DNA of 11,981 bases, from contig CAYXRK010000154.1 in assembly GCA_964467615.1 (NCBI GenBank), positions 1 to 11,981 of the forward strand, given 5' to 3'. Shown piece after piece: positions 1 through 6,141 of this stretch. The translations under genes and the position numbers were made by a program. The notes under the pieces are model-generated. The model did no database searches. It worked only from the letters and a program-made list of their open reading frames with translations, and was not told where the DNA came from. The DNA is from CAYXRK01 sp964467615 (GTDB lineage Bacteria; Hydrogenedentota; Hydrogenedentia; Hydrogenedentales; GCA-2746185). How positions within the stretch are numbered: position 1 is the first letter of the stretch; each line of letters starts with the position of its first letter.

Positions 1-44
1 TTGCGAATATTTCGCCTTGCGTAGTTCGGAATGCCCGGGCGGTA

Positions 45-97
45 GGCCCCTCACCCGTTCGCCCTGAGGGTGTAGAAGGGTGGACGGGTGAGGGGCC
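45..97. repeat. REP-like long hairpin, copy 1 (conserved core, private arms)
   Basis: A perfect 14-bp inverted repeat (GGCCCCTCACCCGT at 45-58, its complement at 84-97) flanks a core at 59-83. The core continues the stem by seven more pairs, with G-T wobbles, leaving an 11-nt loop at 66-76. The core TTCGCCCTGAGGGTGT recurs in the hairpin at 10188-10254, with only minor differences across about 27 nt, but the outer arms there are unrelated. There is no T-run after the stem, so a simple rho-independent terminator is unlikely. The core resembles the widespread TTCGCCCTGAG...TCGAAGGG class of bacterial interspersed palindromes; that match is from memory, not a search. Confidence 0.8.
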
Positions 98-182
98 GTC
101 GACACGCCATATCGCCTCGATTTGGTTGCGGCTATGCCGCGCTGTATTCTTTGGGTGTATCGTAGTATGAGGCAATTTGAGA

Positions 183-214
183 GGCCAGGGCCGCTCTGGA
201 GAGCGGCCCTGGCC
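183..214. repeat. Perfect 14-bp stem hairpin with TGGA loop
   Basis: GGCCAGGGCCGCTC (183-196) is exactly complementary to GAGCGGCCCTGGCC (201-214), with a TGGA loop at 197-200. It is nearly all G and C, so it would be very stable in RNA or single-stranded DNA. No T-run follows on the + strand (CTCGGTCTGG), so it lacks the usual terminator tail. It shares no obvious sequence with the hairpin at 45-97. It may block read-through from an upstream gene outside the window, or act as an interspersed palindrome. Confidence 0.7.
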
Positions 215-376
215 CTCGGTCTGGAGGGGTAGACGTCGAGATGGAGCGCGATGTTGTTGTTCAATTTGTCTTCGGGACGAGACGGATTACTTTGCGCTGT
301 TTCGTGATCGAAGGGTACGGGAACCGCCATTATTGATATAGTGCTGGCCACATAGTCACACGGCGAGGGTCGGGCC

Positions 377-3300
377 ATGGGCGTAAATGCGCGGCTGGTC
401 GGGATCGTCATTTTCTTCGCGGCGTTAGGCGGTGCGCTGTGGTGGATGCTGGGCGAGAGAGAGGCGGACGCGCCGTCGATTGATTCGGCGCAGAGCGTCG
501 CAAAGCGCAAAGCGGCACCTGAACCCGTAATCGAATCTACGGCGCCGGCCCCCGAACCTGACGCGCCCGTCAAGCCCCGGCCGACGGCTGCGCGCAAGGC
601 TTCAACCCCCGAACCGAAGGAGGAAGACAAGCCGCGGACCGGCGATGGTGAGATTGTCGTCAGCGTCGTCACCGAACAGGGCCAAACGGTCGCGGGCGCT
701 ACGATCCTTCTTGAACTTGTGGATTGGGATCCCCACGAAGAGCCTGGCGAGGACCTCCTGCGGTTCGAGACCGTCTCCGGCGCGGACGGGACCTACACGT
801 TCGCCGAGTTGCCCGACGGCGACTACGCGGCGCGCGCGTGGACGGCGACAGCCGGACAGAGCGACACGGCGTATTTGGGAGACAATCAAAAGAAGGCGAG
901 CGTGACCCTCGAACTCTGGGACGGCGCGCCGACCTCGGGGCTCGTAGTCAACAACAGCGGCGAGCCGATAGCGAACGCTGTAGTCCATGTCTACGAGACG
1001 GACCGTTTCCCCGGCCAGATACTCGCGACGACGCGCTCGACCTCCGCGCGCGCGTATACGAATGAGCGCGGCGAGTTTCGATTCCCGATCTTGTGGACAG
1101 GCGATTGGCGGCTCTATGCCAAGGCCGATGGTTACGCGTCCGCGATTACCGAGACCATCAAGGGCGGCGACACCAACGTCCGGATTGTGCTGGGCAAGGG
1201 CGCGAGCGTTTCAGGGAAAGTCATCGATGAGTTGACCAAGGGCGGCCTGCCGAACATCGAAGTGAAGCTGGCGTCAGACTTTCCGCGCGACAATTTCTCG
1301 GCGAAGTCCGATATCGATGGCGCGTTCGTCATCACTACCGTGCGCGAAGGAAAGTACAAACTCACCGTCGTGGATGAAGACCTGGTCCCCACAGGAGACG
1401 CGCCCGAATTGCAACTGCGCGATGGCCAAGATGAGAAGGGCGTCGATGTATTCGTGACTCCAGGCGCGATCGTGACTGGCCGCGTATATGACAAGACCAC
1501 CGGCGAGGGATACGCGAAGGCCAAGCTGGGCGCCTCCAACCGGTCCGGAACGGGCGAATCCCGACACGAGATTGCTACGGACTCGGATGGGCGCTACGAG
1601 ATTCGCGGCCTCGCGAAGGGTGCGTACGAAATCCAACTTGGCGAGATTCCCCACTATACGAGCAGAGATCGTTACAACCAGGCCAAACAAATCGGAGTCG
1701 AGCCTGGCAAGACGTATGACGGCATCGATTTTGTCCTCAATCGAGGGTTGACTCTCACAGGCCGAGTTGTGGACGACAAGGGAGAACCCGTCGTCAAAGC
1801 CCGCGTGACCGCCCAGTCTACTCAAGGCGGAACGTACTCGAACGCTGAAGCCGATGACAATGGCGCATTCGAACTTACCGGGTTCCTGGCCGCCCAGGAA
1901 GTCATGATCTCCGCGCAGAAGGATGGCCTATCCGCCAGGAAGGTGGAAAATATCAAGCTTGCCTCCGAGAGCGTCGCCGACATTTCAATCGTGATGATCG
2001 GTGAGGCGACTATCGAAGGCATCGTTGTCGATCCTTCCGGAAAACCAGTCGTCGGCGCAGGCGTCCACGCTCGCCCGGGAAACGATTGGAACCGCTCCGC
2101 TTCGGCCGCTTCCGCTGGCGGGGGCTCATTCAAACTCGGCGGGCTTTCCAAAGCTACGTATGCCATCATGCTGACGCGCGACGAAAATAGCGGGTGGAGC
2201 GACAACAACCGCGTAAACGAGATTTCGATCGAAGACGGCCAGCACGTCACGGGTCTGCGTCTTGTTCTGGAAGCGACCGGATCCTTCGAGATTCGGGGAC
2301 GCGCCACCAACCGCAAAGGCGAAGGCATCGCCGGTGTTTCGATAAATAGCTGGTCGGTGGGCACGCGAACACAGGGTCAGACAGGCGGGGACGGGAACTA
2401 TGTTCTTCGAAATGTGCCTGCCGGGCAGTTAAACATACAGGCTCAACATAGTAAATACTCATCGACAAACTTCACGGCAAACGCCGGCGACACCGAGGCC
2501 GATTTCGTCATGGAAGGACGAGGCACAATCGAAGGCCGGGTCATCGACGCAAACAGCGGACGCCCTATCACTCAGTTCGAGATCCTGGTCCACAAAGGTG
2601 GGCTGGAACAATACAACGCATATATGGATCGCGAATATCGCTTGACGAGCGATCCCGAAGGAGTTTTTACCTGGGAGAACGCCGAGTCGGGGCCGAATAC
2701 CCTGTGGTCAAAGGCGAGCGGATATGCAAAGGCCCATGCCGCGGTGAACGTCGCTCCCGAAGGGACTGTCCCGGACGTCGTTCTCCGTTTATTTCCCGGG
2801 GTCACGGTCGAGGGCACGGTCACCAATTCCGCCGGCGCTCTTGTGGCTGGCGCGCGATTGTTCGATGGTCCCGTCCCCGAACAATGGCGGCGTGACCAGC
2901 AAAATTTCGGCGTTACCGACGCCGAAGGTCATTTCACGCTCGAGAGCATATCGCCGGAAACGACGGAAATCTCGGCCTACCATCCCGAGTACGCCCCAGG
3001 CTCGGCCAATGTCTCATTAAGCCCGAGCGCCACAAACCACGTCGACATCGTCTTGCCCACCGGCGCTGCGGTTGCTGGGACGATCCGGGTAGGTGGCCAG
3101 CCCTTCGAGGGAGCGTGGGCAAATGCGATACCGTTAGGCGGGCGCAATGCGCAGGCGGCAGGGCAAAGCGATAGCAGCGGTGTCTATTCAGTCAAAGGTC
3201 TGCTGCCCGGAGTGACGACCGTCTCCGTCCACCTTCCAAATGAGGATAGGAACAGGGCCGGTCGGAGCAAATCGAAGACAGTCGAGTTGCAGGACGCAAT

Positions 3301-3943
3301 GACGACCACGGTCGATTTTGATTTTGCCACGGGAGGAGGGACGATTGAAGGTTATCTTACATTCGGCGGAGAGCCTGTCAGCAGCGGCGGGATTTCGGGT
3401 TCCGGCGGAGATGATGCTTCCGGTCGCGAGTCCGTCTACGCTCAAGTTCAAGAGAGAGGCTACTATCGAATCGATAGTATTGCTTCCGGTGAGGTTGTAT
3501 TGATGATCGGAGCCCAAGTCGGCAGCCAACAGATGTCCCGGCGATCTATCGTAACCGTGGCCGAAGGGCAGGTCACGCGCCACGACGTCGATTTCAACAC
3601 CGGAGGACGCATTCGAGGAGCCGTGCAGGGGATTCCGCAAGGTTGGAATTCGAGCATCGCAATAGTGACGGGAGATGCCTCGCCCGACGTGCTCTTCAGC
3701 GGAGATCAAGCAGCCGCCCAGCGTTTCCGTGACTGTTGTGTCGTCGGATGGGTGGCGATACAGCCCGACGGTTCCTTTTCGACCGCGGGAATAGAACCAG
3801 GCGACTATACGCTCGTGGTGAGGGCCTTCGATCCACAACGAGCCACAACTACACAATCGATGCTTGAGAACTCGCGTAACGCCACCGGGACCATCACTAT
3901 CCGCGAAGGACAAGAAGCCACCATCGATCTGCGGCTAGAATGA
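377..3943 (+). CDS. Membrane-anchored protein of ~12 carboxypeptidase-regulatory-like repeats
   Basis: 1188 aa. The ATG at 377 has GAGGG at 365-369, 7 nt upstream. Residues 7-25 form one hydrophobic helix (LVGIVIFFAALGGALWWML) after a short basic N-terminus, with no obvious cleavage site, so it is probably a signal anchor. Residues ~28-90 are a Pro/Ala/Glu/Lys-rich linker. From ~91 to the end there are about twelve repeats of ~85-100 aa. Each opens with a 'G.V.D..G.PV.GA.V' strand, has a 'T..dG.Y.i..l..G.Y.l.v.a.GY' middle, and ends in a 'v.G..v..i.l..G' strand. This is the pattern of the CarboxypepD_reg-like transthyretin/prealbumin fold. No catalytic domain is present, so a scaffold, adhesive or ligand-binding role outside the inner membrane is inferred. 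The only cysteines are a CC pair in the last repeat. It appears monocistronic, with hairpins on both sides. The fold call is strong; the specific role is unknown. Confidence 0.9.
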   Translation: MGVNARLVGIVIFFAALGGALWWMLGEREADAPSIDSAQSVAKRKAAPEPVIESTAPAPEPDAPVKPRPTAARKASTPEPKEEDKPRTGDGEIVVSVVTEQGQTVAGATILLELVDWDPHEEPGEDLLRFETVSGADGTYTFAELPDGDYAARAWTATAGQSDTAYLGDNQKKASVTLELWDGAPTSGLVVNNSGEPIANAVVHVYETDRFPGQILATTRSTSARAYTNERGEFRFPILWTGDWRLYAKADGYASAITETIKGGDTNVRIVLGKGASVSGKVIDELTKGGLPNIEVKLASDFPRDNFSAKSDIDGAFVITTVREGKYKLTVVDEDLVPTGDAPELQLRDGQDEKGVDVFVTPGAIVTGRVYDKTTGEGYAKAKLGASNRSGTGESRHEIATDSDGRYEIRGLAKGAYEIQLGEIPHYTSRDRYNQAKQIGVEPGKTYDGIDFVLNRGLTLTGRVVDDKGEPVVKARVTAQSTQGGTYSNAEADDNGAFELTGFLAAQEVMISAQKDGLSARKVENIKLASESVADISIVMIGEATIEGIVVDPSGKPVVGAGVHARPGNDWNRSASAASAGGGSFKLGGLSKATYAIMLTRDENSGWSDNNRVNEISIEDGQHVTGLRLVLEATGSFEIRGRATNRKGEGIAGVSINSWSVGTRTQGQTGGDGNYVLRNVPAGQLNIQAQHSKYSSTNFTANAGDTEADFVMEGRGTIEGRVIDANSGRPITQFEILVHKGGLEQYNAYMDREYRLTSDPEGVFTWENAESGPNTLWSKASGYAKAHAAVNVAPEGTVPDVVLRLFPGVTVEGTVTNSAGALVAGARLFDGPVPEQWRRDQQNFGVTDAEGHFTLESISPETTEISAYHPEYAPGSANVSLSPSATNHVDIVLPTGAAVAGTIRVGGQPFEGAWANAIPLGGRNAQAAGQSDSSGVYSVKGLLPGVTTVSVHLPNEDRNRAGRSKSKTVELQDAMTTTVDFDFATGGGTIEGYLTFGGEPVSSGGISGSGGDDASGRESVYAQVQERGYYRIDSIASGEVVLMIGAQVGSQQMSRRSIVTVAEGQVTRHDVDFNTGGRIRGAVQGIPQGWNSSIAIVTGDASPDVLFSGDQAAAQRFRDCCVVGWVAIQPDGSFSTAGIEPGDYTLVVRAFDPQRATTTQSMLENSRNATGTITIREGQEATIDLRLE

Positions 3944-3961
3944 TCCCCTGAACGCCAAGTA

Positions 3962-3984
3962 GGCCACATCCGCTGGATGTGGCC
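3962..3984 (+). terminator. Terminator-like hairpin after the repeat-protein gene
   Basis: GGCCACATCC (3962-3971), loop GCT, and GGATGTGGCC (3975-3984) form a perfect 10-bp stem 18 bp after the TGA at 3941-3943. A true U-tract is missing; the sequence after it is ACGCAAATATAC. Its place just after the stop and its stability suggest termination or 3'-end protection, but it is not a textbook rho-independent terminator. Confidence 0.45.
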
Positions 3985-4036
3985 ACGCAAATATACAGTT
4001 GGCCCAAGTTGCACTTCGGGGCTCGGATGATGAAAC

Positions 4037-4065
4037 TTGACACAACTTGTCTAGTGGCGTAACAT
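4037..4065 (+). promoter_or_regulatory. Candidate sigma70-type promoter for the toxin-antitoxin gene
   Basis: TTGACA at 4037-4042 is a perfect -35 hexamer. TAACAT at 4060-4065 matches 4 of 6 bases of the -10 consensus, and the spacer is exactly 17 bp. AACTTG occurs twice, at 4034-4039 and 4044-4049, exactly 10 bp apart and overlapping the -35 box and spacer. That is where an autorepressing XRE antitoxin could bind. The implied leader to the GTG at 4190 is about 115-120 nt and includes a hairpin at 4107-4140. This is sequence resemblance only. Confidence 0.4.
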
Positions 4066-4106
4066 CAGATTGATGGATGTCGTCCTGGGCCGGTGACCTG
4101 CGTTAG

Positions 4107-4140
4107 GCGGGTTTGTTGTGGAAAATACAATTCCACCCGC
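4107..4140 (+). other. Hairpin in the leader of the toxin-antitoxin gene
   Basis: GTGGAA (4118-4123) pairs with TTCCAC (4131-4136) around a 7-nt loop. Beyond a bulge, GCGG (4107-4110) pairs with CCGC (4137-4140). It lies between the candidate promoter and the GTG at 4190, about 50 nt before the start codon. It could be structural or chance; no known riboswitch or leader family is recognised. Confidence 0.3.
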
Positions 4141-4189
4141 TACAGAGAATTCTGCGCGAAGCATCTACATATCTACCTAATCCTCTATT

Positions 4190-4810
4190 GTGATCTCTGC
4201 GATCTTTTGCGGCGATTCGTTGTTTCTTAGGAGCGAGCAGGCGCAGCGAGACTTCGATGAGCTTCCGCTGAGCATGAAGAAGCGCGTGCTGGGTGTGTTC
4301 ATCCGCCTCGGTGATTGGCCGAATGTGAGCGGCGCGAAGTGGCTTACCGGCGACTGGCAGGGCTTCGCGCGTGTTCGCACTGGTGATTGGCGGGTGATCG
4401 TGCGGCCTGAACGCGAGCGGATTGTCGTGGCGCGGATCGCCCACCGGCGCGAGGTCTACGAATGTGGAGAAGGATCAATGCCCAAACTAATGACGCTGGA
4501 CAATGAGACGTTTGTTCTGCTTCCCAAGCAAGAGTATCAGGACCTTGTCGCGCGGGCGCACGGGGCGGTGTTGCCGGAGTATCCGCCGGCCGACAGGAAG
4601 GGCCGGCGGCCCGCAATCGCGTTCGGCGTGGCCTCGATAGCGCGGGACATCATCACGCGCCGGCTCGCGGCGGGGTGGACGCAAGACAAGCTGGCCAAGA
4701 CGGCCGGCGTGCGGGTCGAGACCATCAGCCGTATCGAGGGCGCGAAGCATTCTCCGCAACAGGCCACCATCGAGAGAATCGAGCGCGCTCTGGCCAAGGC
4801 GGGCGAATAA
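4190..4810 (+). CDS. RelE/ParE-type toxin fused in frame to XRE-family antitoxin
   Basis: 206 codons read as one frame. Residues ~12-91 look like a RelE/ParE-superfamily toxin: SEQAQRDFDELP helix, a GDWxxVSGAKWLTGDWQG segment, 'ARVRTGDWRVIVR' strands, and a closing 'AHRREVYE' with the Tyr expected near the toxin C-terminus. This family usually cleaves mRNA on the ribosome or poisons gyrase; which one applies here cannot be told. Residues 97-206 look like a complete antitoxin: M97, a 'TFVLLPKQEYQDLV' N-terminus, then an XRE helix-turn-helix at ~152-205 (WTQDKLAKTAGVRVETISRIEG). Toxin-first order with an HTH antitoxin is HigBA-like. Normally these are two genes. Here codon 92 is TGT, one substitution from TGA, immediately after the YE where toxins tend to end. 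A ribosome binding site precedes M97, so free antitoxin is probably also made. The GTG start has no clear Shine-Dalgarno, and TAA lies 3 codons upstream at 4178-4180. Confidence 0.8.
   Translation: MISAIFCGDSLFLRSEQAQRDFDELPLSMKKRVLGVFIRLGDWPNVSGAKWLTGDWQGFARVRTGDWRVIVRPERERIVVARIAHRREVYECGEGSMPKLMTLDNETFVLLPKQEYQDLVARAHGAVLPEYPPADRKGRRPAIAFGVASIARDIITRRLAAGWTQDKLAKTAGVRVETISRIEGAKHSPQQATIERIERALAKAGE
4466..4480 (+). promoter_or_regulatory. Internal ribosome binding site and ATG for antitoxin alone
   Basis: GGAGAAGGA at 4466-4474 sits just before the in-frame ATG at 4478-4480; GGAG is 8 nt away. From here the frame gives a 110-aa protein (4478-4810) that looks like a full XRE antitoxin. The site lies within the fused frame at residues 93-97. 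It is a better start signal than the GTG at 4190, so antitoxin alone may exceed full-length fusion. Confidence 0.65.
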
Positions 4811-4846
4811 TTCGACCGATCGGGAGAGCAGACGCGGGGAGAGAGT

Positions 4847-5983
4847 GTGCGCATTCTTATGCCGACGGCGGATTGGCCGCCGATCGAGGGGGGCATCAGC
4901 ACGGTCGCATATGAGACCGCGCGCGAACTCGCGGCGATGGGCCACGAGGTGACAGTGGTCGCGCCGTACTTCCCGGACATGCGCCCGCGGGATACCGCGG
5001 AGCCCGTGCGCGTGCTCCGGTTTCACGGTTACGGCGCGGGCTGGTTCCGCGTTGCGCCGATGCTGGTGAAGACGTGGCCGCTGATCAAGGACACCGACTT
5101 GGTCCTCGCGATCAACGCGTCGCACGGCGGCCTCATCGCGTGGCTGGCGCGGGGGTTTCACAAGAAGCCCTACGTGACCTTCGCCTACGCCTACGAATTC
5201 ATGCGCTTTCGCCGCACCCCGGTGTTCCGCGAATTGCTGCGCGACATCTACGAGGACTCCGCGTTTGTGTGCGCGATCAGCGCGTTCACCGCGAAGAACC
5301 TTGAAGAATTTGGCGTACGCCCGGAGTTGATCGAGCTCAACCGGCCCGGCGCGCCCCTTGCAGCGAAAGTCGGCGAGGAGGAGGTCACATCGATCCGACA
5401 ACGGTTGTTGCTCGGCGACGGCCCGATACTGCTTTCGGCCGGCCGGCTCGTTCCGCGAAAGGGCCACGTCACCATCGTCGAAGCCCTTCCCGCGGTCCTC
5501 GAATCCTTTCCGAACGCCGTCGTCGTCATGGCCGGTCGCGGCCCTGCGGTATCCGATGCGTCGCGCCGTGCGGCGGAACTGGGCGTGCGCGATAGCATTC
5601 GCATGCCCGGCTACGTTTCCGACACCGATCTCGCGGCGCTCTACACGCTGTGCGACGTATTCGTTCTTCCGGCGGGCGCGGACGACCGAGGCCAGGTCGA
5701 GGGCTTCGGCCTCGTGTTTCTCGAAGCGAACGCCTACGGCAAGCCGGTCATCGGAGGCCGTTCCGGTGGAACGCCCGACGCCGTCCTTGACGGCGTGACG
5801 GGCCTGCTCATTGAACCGAACGACCCCGTTGCCCTGGCCGGGGCCGTCCTGCGCTTGCTCAACAACCCGGCAGAATCGCGCCGCCTCGGCGAACGCGGCA
5901 GAGAACGCGCGCGCACGGAGTTTACGTGGCGGCGCTTCTGCGAATCGTTAACAACACGGTTCAAGATGCTTCCCACGTCCTAG
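4847..5983 (+). CDS. GT4-family glycosyltransferase
   Basis: 378 aa, the usual length for a GT-B fold retaining glycosyltransferase of CAZy family GT4. The N-terminal acceptor domain has the Gly loop 'PPIEGGISTVAYETARELAAMGH' spread over residues 11-33, ending in the strand EVTVVAP. The C-terminal nucleotide-sugar domain begins near 190, with 'LLSAGRLVPRKGH' (R200, K205). It carries the EX7E motif as E285-GFGLVFL-E293, followed by 'AYGKPVIGGRSGGTPDAV'. These residues bind the sugar nucleotide in this family; donor and acceptor cannot be told. No transmembrane segment is seen, so it probably acts at the cytoplasmic membrane face, making surface polysaccharide, lipid-linked glycan or glycolipid. 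The GTG start is chosen because GGGGAGAGA (4836-4844) lies just upstream and the protein opens with a typical MRILMPT strand. It is 36 bp after the toxin-antitoxin gene and may be co-transcribed. The TAG stop falls inside an inverted-repeat end. Confidence 0.95.
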   Translation: MRILMPTADWPPIEGGISTVAYETARELAAMGHEVTVVAPYFPDMRPRDTAEPVRVLRFHGYGAGWFRVAPMLVKTWPLIKDTDLVLAINASHGGLIAWLARGFHKKPYVTFAYAYEFMRFRRTPVFRELLRDIYEDSAFVCAISAFTAKNLEEFGVRPELIELNRPGAPLAAKVGEEEVTSIRQRLLLGDGPILLSAGRLVPRKGHVTIVEALPAVLESFPNAVVVMAGRGPAVSDASRRAAELGVRDSIRMPGYVSDTDLAALYTLCDVFVLPAGADDRGQVEGFGLVFLEANAYGKPVIGGRSGGTPDAVLDGVTGLLIEPNDPVALAGAVLRLLNNPAESRRLGERGRERARTEFTWRRFCESLTTRFKMLPTS

Positions 5984-6091
5984 TGTCCTGAACGAGAAAC
6001 TCTTTGGATATGTTCGTCGTCATCGTCATCGAGTACTTCACGATGGTTACTCGGCCGGAATTATTCAACGAATTTCAAACTCAGGACCCTA
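5980..6091. repeat. Small inverted-repeat-bounded element, possibly MITE-like
   Basis: CTAGTGTCCTGA at 5980-5991 and TCAGGACCCTAG at 6080-6091 are inverted copies matching 11 of 12 bases, enclosing an ~88-bp interior with no coding potential. Inside, CGAGTA (6030-6035) and TACTCG (6048-6053) can form a small stem. The whole is 112 bp, the size of a miniature inverted-repeat element. The outermost bases on both sides are CTAG, so a TA target duplication, as used by IS630/Tc1-type elements, is possible but not demonstrated. It could instead be a bidirectional terminator between convergent genes. The left end supplies the TAG stop of the glycosyltransferase. Confidence 0.4.
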
Positions 6092-6141
6092 GTGCAGTGA
6101 TTCATAATTTCGCCAGCTTTTGATAAACATTACCGCCGATG

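Larger units (their letters stand above)
1..376. other. Non-coding leader region with two strong hairpins
   Basis: No reading frame here has a plausible start, ribosome binding site or protein-like composition; all three forward frames close with stops. The region holds two long palindromes (45-97 and 183-214, listed separately). The last ~130 bp before the gene at 377 is less GC-rich and probably contains its promoter. A TATAGT hexamer at 337-342 resembles a -10 box, but I see no matching -35 box at the right distance, so I do not call a promoter. Confidence 0.6.

Noticed and set aside
1..180. Possible tail of an upstream gene entering the window
   Set aside because: The forward frames stop early or read through the hairpin with no family-like sequence; nothing supports coding.
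337..342. TATAGT as a -10 box for the gene at 377
   Set aside because: No recognisable -35 hexamer at 15-19 bp upstream, so one hexamer alone is not enough.
3188..3913. 241-codon open frame on the - strand
   Set aside because: It is antisense to the last carboxypeptidase-like repeats, which have good protein-level repeat structure; the antisense translation has none.
4056..4108. Integron attC-like site (GCGTAAC ... GTTAGGC) before the toxin-antitoxin gene
   Set aside because: The right core GTTAGGC fits, but the left core has a mismatch and the ~53-bp interior lacks the paired imperfect palindrome of real attC sites. No integrase or second site is present.
4487..5467. 326-codon open frame on the - strand
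   Set aside because: It is antisense to the antitoxin and glycosyltransferase, Arg-rich and without motifs; both sense genes are clear family members.
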